DNA of 64,000 nucleotides from Kutzneria buriramensis (lineage in GTDB: Bacteria; Actinomycetota; Actinomycetes; Mycobacteriales; Pseudonocardiaceae). Shown one piece after another: positions 33,892 to 41,386 of this stretch. Each line of letters begins with the position of its first letter. Position 1 is the first letter of the stretch. The DNA lies in the NCBI RefSeq assembly GCF_043575855.1, contig NZ_CP144375.1:992001-1056000 (forward strand), written 5' to 3'. The notes beneath the pieces were generated by a model, which made no database searches, was not told where the DNA came from, and was given only the letters and a program-made list of their open reading frames with translations. Made by a program: the position numbers and the translations under genes.

Positions 33892-34908
33892 TCACGAACC
33901 CACCAGTTCGCGCCGGTACCACGCGGCGCAGCCGGCGAACCCGGTCGGGAACCACGGCCCGGGATCGGCGCCGGTGAGCCGCCACACATCGGTCGACGCG
34001 TACCAGTGATCGCGCGACAGCATGTCGAGATGGTGCGGGTTTCCGCCGCGCTTCACCAGCGCGGCCCGGGCCAGCCGGAGATCGGTGGGACCGTTGCGGA
34101 CGGACAGACCGAGCCCCTCGGACACGGTTTCGATCATCGTGCGTATCCTGGCGGGGACCGGATGATTCACGTGCAGCACGGCGCCCGGCGCGAGCTCGGA
34201 CGCGGGCAGGTCTTGCAGCGCGACAGCGGCGCGCGCGAGGGCTGCGACAGACACTGTGGAGAGACATGGGCTGTCACTGTCGAGCCAGTCGCCGAACTGG
34301 CGCACCAGCGCGACGAGGCCGGGGACGAACCACCGGTCCCCGGGGCCGTAGATCAGATGTGGTCTGAGGACACAGCCGCCGGCCGCGCGCACCGCGTGCT
34401 CGGCGGCCAGCCGGCTCGCGCTGGCAGCGGAGTTCGGGCGGCACCGCACGGCGTCGGGCTCCAGCGCCCGGTGCGGACCCAGCCCGTACACCGACGCCGT
34501 GCTGACGTAGACGATCCGCTCCACGCCGGCCTCTTCGGCGGCGCGCACCAGCGCGGCGGTGCCGTGCGTGTTGACCGTCCAGCACCGGTGCGGGTCGGAC
34601 CCGACGTAGGACGCCGCGTGGATCACGGTCCGCACGCCGGCGCAGGCCGCCAGGAGTGAGCCGGGCGCGGACAGGTCGCCGATGACCACATCCACTCCGG
34701 CGGCGGACAATCGGGGCGTGGGCCGTCGCACCAGGGCCCGCGGGCGGAGGTCCGCCCGGGATCCCAGTGCGGCGAGCACGGCACCGCCGACGAAGCCGGT
34801 GGCTCCGGTCACGAGCACGGTGGACCGGTGCGCCGGAGCCCCTCGCTCAGCGCGGAATCGCGACTGGGGGTAACCGACGGCCGGTCTGTGGTAACGTGAG
34901 GTATTCAT
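33892..34908 (-). CDS. NAD-dependent epimerase/dehydratase (338 aa)
   Basis: An extended short-chain dehydrogenase: TVLVTGATGFVGGAVLAALG is the nucleotide site near residue 30, and IVYVSTASVYGLG supplies the serine. In the usual YxxxK position the text reads SAASASRLAAEHAVR, so the catalytic Tyr and Lys are not obvious and the activity is uncertain. It is divergent from the GBL receptor gene with a GBL-type operator between them. That suggests a role in GBL tailoring, like the dehydrogenase or reductase genes near other receptor genes, or a receptor-controlled biosynthetic gene. ATG 34908 is the first start. Confidence 0.8.
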   Translation of the reverse strand: MNTSRYHRPAVGYPQSRFRAERGAPAHRSTVLVTGATGFVGGAVLAALGSRADLRPRALVRRPTPRLSAAGVDVVIGDLSAPGSLLAACAGVRTVIHAASYVGSDPHRCWTVNTHGTAALVRAAEEAGVERIVYVSTASVYGLGPHRALEPDAVRCRPNSAASASRLAAEHAVRAAGGCVLRPHLIYGPGDRWFVPGLVALVRQFGDWLDSDSPCLSTVSVAALARAAVALQDLPASELAPGAVLHVNHPVPARIRTMIETVSEGLGLSVRNGPTDLRLARAALVKRGGNPHHLDMLSRDHWYASTDVWRLTGADPGPWFPTGFAGCAAWYRRELVGS

Positions 34909-34911
34909 ATT

Positions 34912-34933
34912 AAACCAACCGACCGGTATGTTT
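34912..34933. promoter_or_regulatory. GBL-receptor operator (ARE), near-perfect
   Basis: The site between the epimerase and receptor starts is two-fold symmetric: a core ACCGnnCGGT flanked at two bases by AAAC on the left and GTTT on the right, with one more matching T/A pair outside. This is the architecture of autoregulatory elements bound by ArpA/ScbR-type receptors. It lies 34 bp before the receptor start, consistent with autorepression and control of the divergent gene. Confidence 0.82.
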
Positions 34934-34967
34934 ACCGGACGGCCCGACGGTGACGGGAAGGTGCGCT

Positions 34968-35606
34968 GTGCCCAAACAAGTTCGTGCGGAGGTCACACGC
35001 GCGTCGATCCTGCGCGGCGCCGCCGAGGTCTTCGACCGGTACGGGTACGCCGCCACCACCCTGAGCGACGTCATCGCGCAGAGCGGCGTCACCAAGGGCG
35101 CCCTGTACTTCCACTTCAGCTCGAAGGAGGACCTGGCCAAGGCCGTCGTCGAGGAGCAGCACATGCTGTCGGTGCAGCCCTCCCGCGACTGGCTCCAGCA
35201 CGAGGGCCAGGGCCTCGAGTCGATCATCAGGCTGTCCATCGGCCTGGCCACCCAGTTGCTCGACGACGTGGTCGTGCGCGCCGGCATCCGGCTCACGCTG
35301 GAGCAGGGCACCTTCGGCGTGCTCCAGGCCGACCCGTACCGCGAGTGGGTCGGCGTCATCGAGCAGCTGATGGACCGGGCCGTCGAGGAGGGCGATGTCC
35401 GCACGAACATCGACACCGCCGCCCTCGCCCGGTTCGTGGTCGGCGCGTTCACCGGGGTCCAGCTCCTCTCGGAGGTGTTCACCGGCCGCGACGACCTGCT
35501 GCGGCGGGTGCAGGACATGTGGGAGATCTTGCTGCCTTCGCTGGTGACGCCCCGCAAACTCCCGCACTTCCGCCGGATCGCGAGCCTCGCCGAGTCCAAC
35601 GGCTAG
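34968..35606 (+). CDS. Gamma-butyrolactone receptor, TetR family (212 aa)
   Basis: The N-terminal DNA-binding domain is that of ArpA/ScbR proteins: RAEVTRASILRGAAEVFDRYG, then TTLSDVIAQSGVTKGALYFHF and SSKEDLAKAVVEEQ. The ligand domain keeps the tryptophan of the binding pocket in ADPYREWVGVIEQL near residue 125. Such receptors repress their own gene and biosynthetic activators until a GBL is bound. GTG 34968 has GGGAAGG seven bases upstream. The convergent afsA-like gene makes a complete signalling pair. It could be a pseudo-receptor, but the nearby synthase argues for a true one. Confidence 0.88.
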   Translation: MPKQVRAEVTRASILRGAAEVFDRYGYAATTLSDVIAQSGVTKGALYFHFSSKEDLAKAVVEEQHMLSVQPSRDWLQHEGQGLESIIRLSIGLATQLLDDVVVRAGIRLTLEQGTFGVLQADPYREWVGVIEQLMDRAVEEGDVRTNIDTAALARFVVGAFTGVQLLSEVFTGRDDLLRRVQDMWEILLPSLVTPRKLPHFRRIASLAESNG

Positions 35607-35664
35607 GGCGCGCCTCCACACACGCCCTAGCGACACCGCCCCGGCTCAGCGAACCGGGGCGGTG
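35602..35664. terminator. Two hairpins between the convergent receptor and afsA genes
   Basis: CTAGGGCG at 35602-35609 pairs with CGCCCTAG at 35622-35629, over the receptor stop. ACACCGCCCCGG at 35632-35643 pairs with 35653-35664, over the afsA stop. Together they probably stop both convergent transcripts. Confidence 0.65.
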
Positions 35665-36614
35665 TTCGTCATCTCGACGGTGCCCAGCGCGGCCACGTGG
35701 CCGTCCTGCACCGCCTCCACCGCCAGCGTGGCGGTGTCGGCGACGGAGGACTTCCGCAGCACCCGCGCCTTGACGAAGCAGGGGCTGTCGAACTCCACGA
35801 ACCGCTCGAACGTCACGTCGCACTCGAAGGGCTGCGCGTCGCGCCAGCCCAGCAGCGCCCGGCCAGCCTGCCGCATGCCCTCCATGACGAGCATGCCCGG
35901 CACGTGGTCGACCGGGTGGTCGAAGAGCACCGGGTGGGTGGTCAGCACGCGCAGCGGCCAGCCCTGGCCGTCCACCGGCGCGCCGAGCACCACGTCGTCC
36001 GGGTCGTGCACGCCCACCACGGCCGGGTTCAGCGGCTGCGGGGTGGCCAGCGGGCCCTCCGGCGGCGCGATGCGACCGGCACGCAGCCGCTCGTACACGC
36101 GCGGGCCGACGCTGCGGGCCCACGCGGTGCCGGTGCCGATCCGCTTGCCGTCGCGGGTGAAGACGACGTCGAACTGCATGCGCCGGACGGCGCCGCGTTG
36201 GCTCCCCTGCCGGGTCACGTCGACCTGCCCGACCACGTCGACCGGCGCGCCGACGCACGCCAGGCCGTACGGGTGGGCGAGCCACGCGATCCGGTCGATC
36301 AGGAACCGGTGGTCCAGTGGCACGTCGAGCTCGGTGTGCGACAGGAGTATTCCCGACTGCCTAAGGGTTTCCGCCATCAGCAGGGCATCGTGCAGCCCGT
36401 GGCGGACCCGGTAGAGGCTGTGGCTGCGCGACCACTGCGCGGCGCAGAGGAAGCTGTCGGTCCCGACGGCGGCCCAGTCGGTGAGGACCACCTCGGACAG
36501 CGCGCGCCGGTGCACCAGGTGCTTCGGCACGACGCTGCTGAAGGACAACTGCTGGTCGGTGACGTTCCGGTTCGGGCCGGCTCCCAAGGGAGCAGTGGCC
36601 ATGACGGTGTTCAT
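35646..36614 (-). CDS. afsA: AfsA/ScbA-family gamma-butyrolactone synthase (322 aa)
   Basis: Two AfsA hot-dog repeats are visible. The first starts with VPKHLVHRRALSEVVLTDW and continues to YGLACVGAPVDVVGQVDV. The second includes LFDHPVDHVPGMLVMEGMRQAG and ECDVTFERFVEFDSPCFVKA. AfsA joins a beta-ketoacyl carrier thioester to DHAP as the first step to A-factor-type signals. ATG 36614 has GGGGAGG about ten bases upstream. A receptor-operator-like site sits 56 bp upstream of the start. The signal should control the surrounding biosynthetic genes. Confidence 0.92.
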   Translation of the reverse strand: MNTVMATAPLGAGPNRNVTDQQLSFSSVVPKHLVHRRALSEVVLTDWAAVGTDSFLCAAQWSRSHSLYRVRHGLHDALLMAETLRQSGILLSHTELDVPLDHRFLIDRIAWLAHPYGLACVGAPVDVVGQVDVTRQGSQRGAVRRMQFDVVFTRDGKRIGTGTAWARSVGPRVYERLRAGRIAPPEGPLATPQPLNPAVVGVHDPDDVVLGAPVDGQGWPLRVLTTHPVLFDHPVDHVPGMLVMEGMRQAGRALLGWRDAQPFECDVTFERFVEFDSPCFVKARVLRKSSVADTATLAVEAVQDGHVAALGTVEMTNTAPVR

Positions 36615-36669
36615 GCGTTCGATTCCTCCCCATCCCAAATCGACGCTGGCGGCCCAAATCCTGTGGTGA

Positions 36670-36691
36670 AAAAAAACCGACCGCAAGGTTT
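36670..36691. promoter_or_regulatory. ARE-like operator upstream of afsA
   Basis: Using the perfect site at 34912 as template (AAAC, ACCG, CGGT, GTTT with two-base gaps), this stretch reads AAAA, ACCG, CGCA, GTTT, matching 13 of 16 positions. It lies 56 bp upstream of afsA, where repression by the receptor would be expected. The A- and T-runs could also form a small hairpin, an alternative explanation. Confidence 0.55.
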
Positions 36692-37165
36692 TTTGTGGGC
36701 CTCTTGCTGCGCTTCACTCCATCGTCGTAAACCGTCCAAGGGTCGAAACGGGGTCCCCAACAGATGGCGTGCATCACAGCGACTCCCCCGGTACGACGAA
36801 CGTCGCCCCTATGGTGCCGAGTTGGGCCGTTCAGCGCCATACCCTTACACACCACGCAGCTTGCCCGGGTTTTCCCTGACCGCGACCGGTAGCGGACATC
36901 GGGCCGAGCCGGCCGGCGGGCCAATCGACGGCCGTTCGGACCCATAGACACGCACCGTGCACAATCGATTTCTCCCAGTTATGTGATCCGGGTCACACCA
37001 GCACCACACCGTTGACAAAAAACGGGGCGACCGGTTTTATTTTGCGCAGGGAACCGGATCCATGCGCCCCGCGCGGGCGCTGCCGTGATCCCGATTCCCG
37101 TGCGTCGCCCCGCCCGCGTGGCGGCGCACGCCGTGCCGTCCGTCAACAAGGGACAGGGGAGAACC
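36692..37165 (+). promoter_or_regulatory. Long non-coding control region before lmbU
   Basis: This 474-bp stretch, lower in GC than its surroundings, has no convincing gene. It holds a perfect TGTGA-N6-TCACA palindrome at 36982-36997, a TTGACA at 37012-37017 with TTTTAT 17 bases later, and an ARE-like sequence over the spacer (37016-37037; 11 of 16 positions). The transcript would have a leader of about 115 bases before GTG 37166. The part from 36692 to 36960 shows nothing that I can name. Confidence 0.55.
36982..36997. promoter_or_regulatory. CRP/FNR-family binding site, perfect consensus
   Basis: TGTGATCCGGGTCACA is an exact TGTGA-N6-TCACA palindrome, the site of cAMP receptor proteins including those of actinobacteria. 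It ends 14 bases before the predicted -35 box of the lmbU promoter, a distance suited to activation. Occupation by Crp is inferred. Confidence 0.6.
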
Positions 37166-37846
37166 GTGCACACGTTGACACGTCCGAGCACCGCAGTCCG
37201 GCCGGCTGCCGCGTTCCCGCGGCCCGCCCGGGACAACCAGATCCTGACCACCCGCGTGGGCCTGCGGTTACCGGCCGGCCTGAGCTTCGAGGAGTGGAAG
37301 CAGGCCGGCCCCAAGCTGTTCCGCATCGCCGACTCGTCGGCCTGGTGCCTGGGGGACTGGCTGATCCACGGCCAGGAGCGCTACGGCGACCGGTACCGCA
37401 TCGCCACCCAGGAGGCCGGGCTGGACTACCAGACCCTGCGCAACTACGCGTGGATCGCGCGGAAGTTCGACATCACGCGCCGGCGTGAGCGGCTGAGCTT
37501 CCAGCACCACGCCGAGGTCGCGTCGCTGCCGATCGAGCAGCAGGACCTGTGGCTGGACCGGGCCGAGCAGTTCGGCTGGTCGCGCAACCAGCTGCGGCGG
37601 AACCTGCGGGGGCGGGACGAGCAGGACTGGCAGACGATGGCCGACGCCACCTACATCCCGCGGATGCGGGTGCCGCAGGGCAACCTGGAGCGCTGGCGGG
37701 AGGCCGCGCGCAACTCCAGCAGCGGTTTCTCGCGGTGGGTGGTGGAGGCGCTGGACCAGGCGGCCGGCAAGGTGCTCGACGGCGGGGCGCTGAACGGCGG
37801 CGAGAGCGTGGGCGGCGGCGACGGCGGGGCCGACGCCGCGGAGTGA
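37166..37846 (+). CDS. lmbU: LmbU-family transcriptional activator (226 aa)
   Basis: The protein is collinear with LmbU of lincomycin biosynthesis and NovE/HmtD. Landmarks are TTRVGLRLPAGLSFEEWKQ, DSSAWCLGDWLIHGQERYG, AGLDYQTLRNYAWIARKFD, RLSFQHHAEVASLP and RAEQFGWSRNQLRR. The C-terminal 40 residues are Gly-rich and low in complexity. LmbU binds DNA upstream of biosynthetic genes through a central helix-turn-helix. Start GTG 37166 has GGGGAG six bases before it; an upstream ATG (37085) lies in frame but lacks a ribosome site. It is likely the cluster-situated activator, itself under CRP and GBL control. Confidence 0.9.
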   Translation: MHTLTRPSTAVRPAAAFPRPARDNQILTTRVGLRLPAGLSFEEWKQAGPKLFRIADSSAWCLGDWLIHGQERYGDRYRIATQEAGLDYQTLRNYAWIARKFDITRRRERLSFQHHAEVASLPIEQQDLWLDRAEQFGWSRNQLRRNLRGRDEQDWQTMADATYIPRMRVPQGNLERWREAARNSSSGFSRWVVEALDQAAGKVLDGGALNGGESVGGGDGGADAAE

Positions 37847-37900
37847 CGGTGACTCATTGACAGAACAGGGAAAGCTCTTCAGAACGCGGAGGTAGGGATC

Positions 37901-38683
37901 GTGCGCACCACTGCTCCCGAGACGCCGCAGCACTCCGCGCTGATCGTCAACGCCCTGCGCCACCACGTGGACAACCTGGTCGAGATCGTGGCCAAGATCG
38001 GCGCCGCGGAGCTGGCCGCGACCAGCTCCGCCGCCGGCGGGCCCGATCAGGACGCGGTGGAGGCGATGGTGTCCCGGCTGCTGCAGCAGGCCGGCCACCG
38101 CACCGTCGTCGCCCAGATCAGTTATGCGGCCTGGCCGGTGACCGAGCGTTTTCCCGTGTTGGAGCGGCTGCACTCCGGGCTGCTCGAGCACCGGGGCATG
38201 GTCCGGATCCTGATTCCCCGCGACGCGCTGGTGGACGACGAGAACATGGCGAGCGTGCGGACGCTGTCCGAGCGCAGCGCCCACATCCGGGTGCATCCGT
38301 ACACGCTGCCGACCACCGCCATCCTCGACGGCGCCCTCGGCGCGGTGGCCGCCGTCGGCGAGGACGAGGACCGGCGGCTGATCGCCGTGCGCGACGGTGA
38401 CGTGGTGCGGGCGCTTCAGGCGTTCTACAACACCATCTGGAGCCATGCCATCGCGCTGGCGGACATGCCCGACGAGAGTCTGCGCTGGCCGGAGGACAGC
38501 ACCGCCGCCCGCGTGCTGCGGCTGCTGTGTCTGGGCTACACCGACGAGGCCGCCGCCCGGAAGCTGGGGCTGTCGGTCCGAACCTATCGGAGGTACGTGG
38601 CGGAGCTGATGCACCACATGAAGGCGAACTCCCGTTTCCAGGCCGGCGTACGTGCTACGCAACTGGGACTGGCACGGGACTAG
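37901..38683 (+). CDS. LuxR-type HTH regulator with unclassified N-terminal domain (260 aa)
   Basis: The last 60 residues form a LuxR-like helix-turn-helix (ARVLRLLCLGYTDEAAARKLGLSVRTYRRYVAELMHHM). The first 190 residues resemble the sensor part of actinobacterial orphan LuxR proteins (AQISYAAWPVTERFPVLERL, then RGMVRILIPRDALVDDENM), with no phosphoacceptor domain. GTG 37901 follows lmbU by 54 bp, so the two are probably cotranscribed and act together. The ligand is unknown. Confidence 0.85.
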   Translation: MRTTAPETPQHSALIVNALRHHVDNLVEIVAKIGAAELAATSSAAGGPDQDAVEAMVSRLLQQAGHRTVVAQISYAAWPVTERFPVLERLHSGLLEHRGMVRILIPRDALVDDENMASVRTLSERSAHIRVHPYTLPTTAILDGALGAVAAVGEDEDRRLIAVRDGDVVRALQAFYNTIWSHAIALADMPDESLRWPEDSTAARVLRLLCLGYTDEAAARKLGLSVRTYRRYVAELMHHMKANSRFQAGVRATQLGLARD

Positions 38684-38705
38684 TCTTCCGCCGCCCGGCC
38701 CGTGA

Positions 38706-39500
38706 TCACCCTCGGTCACGGGCCGGCGGTGGCGTGAACACCGGCAGCCCGTCGACGATCTCCACCGTCCAGTCCGCATGGTGGCCCATCCGGTGGCACA
38801 TGGAGCACACCTGTACCAGGTTGTCGAGCTCGGTGGGCCCATCGTCCGCCCAGTGGATCACGTGGCGGGCGTGACATCGCCTCGGTCGGCGATGGCAGCT
38901 CGGGAACGCGCACCCCTTGTCCCGTACGACCAGCGCCTTCCACATGGCATTCGGGACGCTTCGTGACCTCCGGCAGATACTCAGCGGAGTTACCGCCGAG
39001 GATCACCCGTGTGACATTGCTGTCACAGCCGATCCGCCCGCCCGGACACGGAGTCGATGGGCTCGCCGCCTTCGAGCCGGCCGGCGCTCACCAGGCTCAT
39101 GACTTCCCGCACCGACATCGTCACCGTCAGATGCGGCCGTTCCCCACCCTCCACCGGCAGCTTCTCACTCCCGGCGGCCAGTTCGACGATGTCCACGAAG
39201 GCGTCGCCCTGCCGCTGCGGGGTAGTACGCCTGTCGTCAGCCGTCGGCTTCGCCAGCGGGCTGAGCAAAGCGGCGAGCAACTCCGCCTCGACCTCATCGC
39301 GGTCCAGCACCGGCACTTGGGCAAGGGTTTCGTTCAGGACCGTGAGCCGGTCGGCGTCGAGCTCGCCGGCCCGCGCCGCGTCTCGAACTGCCTCGCGACC
39401 AAAGAGTTGCACGTGGGCGACGATCTGTAGCGCTTCCTTCTTGGTGACGTGGAAGTGAGTTTGGACCTGCGCCACCAACGACACACGGTCTTCTACCGCG
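38706..39500 (-). pseudogene. Decayed DUF222/HNH endonuclease (13E12-repeat type)
   Basis: The DUF222 core is read in one frame from about 39450 to 39026 (DAARAGELDADRLTVLNETL, LSVREVMSL-like text and GEPIDSV). Then VILGGNSAEYLPEV follows in a second frame near 39000. The HNH core (ALVVRDKGCAFPSCHRRPRR, ARHVIHWADDGPTELDNLV, VCSMCHRMGHHADW) is in a third frame down to 38706. At least two frameshifts and a missing N-terminus make it non-functional. Such multicopy genes are common in actinobacteria and mark recombination-prone spots. Confidence 0.75.
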
Positions 39501-39630
39501 CCGGCGAGACACTTTTCCTTGCTGCGCCGGAAAATACAGGTTCGAGTAATCCTCACTAGACATTTCGGTAAGCGCTTTCCGACGTAACCTGCCGCCCCAA
39601 CCTCTCGCGCCTGCGTCAAGCGTGGCGGTG

Positions 39631-39782
39631 AGCAGTGCCGGGACGGAGGGCGGGGCGGGTGGGCGGGCACTGAACGCACCAAAGGCACAGTCGCCGGCCG
39701 CAAGCACTGCCGGAACTGAAGACGGGAAGGGCGAGGCGGGTCGCCCCACGCACCGAAGGCACAACCATCGGCGGCCGGCTGC
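39631..39782. repeat. Imperfect tandem repeat, two units of 72 and 80 bp
   Basis: Unit one (39631-39702) and unit two (39703-39782) share, in order, AGCA(G/C)TGCCGG, GGGCGGGGCGGG or GGGCGAGGCGGG, AACGCACCAAAGGCACA or CACGCACCGAAGGCACA, and CGCCGGCCGCA or CGGCGGCCGGCTGCA. They appear to be a diverged local duplication of unknown role. Confidence 0.65.
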
Positions 39783-39814
39783 AACCCAACGAACCAAGGC
39801 GACATCCCGAAACA

Positions 39815-39846
39815 GCTGCGACCGCCGACACTTGGGCGGTCGCAGC
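39815..39846 (-). terminator. Terminator hairpin after the MocR gene
   Basis: GCTGCGACCGCC at 39815-39826 and its perfect complement at 39835-39846 form a 12-bp stem with an eight-base loop, 14 bp beyond the MocR stop at 39861. There is no T-run, as is usual in high-GC genomes. Confidence 0.75.
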
Positions 39847-39860
39847 AGGAACACGACCGA

Positions 39861-41279
39861 TCACACTCCCCGCAACAGCACGCCCAACCCCTCCACCAAC
39901 GCCGCAACCGCCGACGAATACCCATGCGCGGCCGGCGTCGCATACCCCAGCACGATTCGCGTCCGCTCACCTACGCCGTCGCCGCCCCGCACGTAGTTCC
40001 CGAAAGGATGCACCCGCACCGACCGGTCCCGCAGGAACGCCACGATCTCACGCTCCCCCGGCGCCCCCGCCGGCAGCTCCAGAATCGCGTGCAACCCCGC
40101 CTCAACCCCGACCACCCGCACTCCCGGCAACCGCTCCCCCACCGCCGCCAGCAACCGATCTCGCCGTCCCCGATACGACCGCCGCGCAGCCTGCAGGTAC
40201 CGGTCGTACTCCCCACTGTCGATCAACGACGCCAAGGCCAACTGCTCCAACGGACTGGTCTGCCGATCGGCCAACCGCTTCGCCTCCACCAGCGCCGGCA
40301 GTAGCCCGCCGGGACAGGCCACCCACCCCAGCCGCACGGCCGGCCCGAGCGTCTTGCTGGTGGACCCGACATACACGGTGTGCCCGGGGTTCCGGTTCTG
40401 CAAAGCAGGCAGCGTCCTCCCCTCGTACCGGAACTCCCCGTCGTAGTCGTCCTCGACGACCCACCCGTCCACCTGCCGCGACCACGCCTGCAACTGGGCC
40501 CGCCGCGCAACCGACAACCCGACCCCCAGCGGGAACTGATGCGCCGGCGTGCAGACGACCGCCGAGGCCCCGCTGCGTTCCAGGTCGTCGACCCGCAGCC
40601 CGTCCCCGTCCACGGGAATGTCCACAACGGAATGCCGCCGCGAAACCGTCGCGACGTGATCGGCCATCGCGGGGTTCTCCACGCCGACCAGCCGCGTGCC
40701 CTCCTCGGCGAACACGTCCATGAGCAGCGCCAACGCCTGCGAGAACCCCGAGCAGATCACCAGGTGCTCCGGGGCCACATGCACCCCACGCACCCGCCCC
40801 AGATAAGCCGACAACGTGGACCGCAGCTCGATACGCCCACGCGGATCGCCATACCCGAACGCCTCCGTCGGCGCCTCGGACACCGCCTCGCGCAACGCCT
40901 TCGCCCACGGCCGCCGCGGGAAGCTGGAGATGTCCGGACGCCCCGGCGCCAGGTCGTGCGTAGGCACCCACGCCGCCAACGGATCACGAGGCGGCGCCGG
41001 GGCCATCAACGTGGCCTGGTCCGCCACGCGAGTGCCGGAACCGGTCAGCGCCGTCAGCCACCCCTCGGCGGTCAGCTGCGTGTACGCCGCGTTGACGGTG
41101 CCCCGTGACAACCCGAGCTGTACGGACAGGTCCCGAGTGGACGGCAGCCGCGTGCCGGCCGGCAGCCGGCCGTCCCCGATCGCCGCCCGCAACGCGTCCT
41201 CCACCGCCTTACGACGCGAGCCGTCCGGCGGCAGGTCGATCAGCAGCTCGAGTCTGACTTCCTCGCCGGCCGTGGTCAT
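39861..41279 (-). CDS. MocR/PdxR-type regulator (GntR helix-turn-helix fused to aminotransferase fold, 472 aa)
   Basis: Residues 1-80 are a GntR winged helix (ALRAAIGDGRLPAGTRLPST, RDLSVQLGLSRGTVNAAY). Residues 110-470 are a fold-type-I aminotransferase with the PLP lysine in VYVGSTSKTLGPAVRLGW and VVEDDYDGEFRYEGR. MocR proteins sense PLP or amino compounds and control vitamin B6, GABA or transporter genes. ATG 41279 has GGGGAGG eight bases upstream. It is divergent from an MFS gene, its likely target. Confidence 0.9.
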   Translation of the reverse strand: MTTAGEEVRLELLIDLPPDGSRRKAVEDALRAAIGDGRLPAGTRLPSTRDLSVQLGLSRGTVNAAYTQLTAEGWLTALTGSGTRVADQATLMAPAPPRDPLAAWVPTHDLAPGRPDISSFPRRPWAKALREAVSEAPTEAFGYGDPRGRIELRSTLSAYLGRVRGVHVAPEHLVICSGFSQALALLMDVFAEEGTRLVGVENPAMADHVATVSRRHSVVDIPVDGDGLRVDDLERSGASAVVCTPAHQFPLGVGLSVARRAQLQAWSRQVDGWVVEDDYDGEFRYEGRTLPALQNRNPGHTVYVGSTSKTLGPAVRLGWVACPGGLLPALVEAKRLADRQTSPLEQLALASLIDSGEYDRYLQAARRSYRGRRDRLLAAVGERLPGVRVVGVEAGLHAILELPAGAPGEREIVAFLRDRSVRVHPFGNYVRGGDGVGERTRIVLGYATPAAHGYSSAVAALVEGLGVLLRGV

Positions 41280-41299
41280 CGCAACGATCCTCCCCAGTC

Positions 41300-41327
41300 G
41301 AAATGGCCCCCGAGTGAGAAATGGCCC
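41300..41327. promoter_or_regulatory. Direct repeat, candidate MocR operator
   Basis: GAAATGGCCC occurs at 41300-41309 and again at 41318-41327, 18 bases apart, in the 107-bp space between the MocR and MFS genes. MocR regulators typically bind direct repeats in such divergent promoters; the assignment is inference. Confidence 0.5.
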
Positions 41328-41386
41328 AATGTCCACCCTCGGCAATGGACCACGCTCTCGGCGCCCGCCGTTCCTACGCTTTCCCC

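Larger units (their letters stand above)
39501..39860. other. Intergenic region between HNH remnant and MocR gene
   Basis: About 360 bases without a convincing gene. An AT-richer stretch (39510-39595) marks the edge of the HNH remnant. It is followed by a tandem imperfect repeat (39631-39782) and a strong hairpin (39815-39846). Confidence 0.6.

Noticed and set aside
38706..38945. An active HNH endonuclease
   Set aside because: The HNH core is cut from its DUF222 part by frameshifts and has no start with a ribosome site.
39525..39600. A tRNA-like T-arm (GGTTCGAGTAATCC) near 39540
   Set aside because: The arm does not pair as a five-base stem and no acceptor or anticodon stem can be built.
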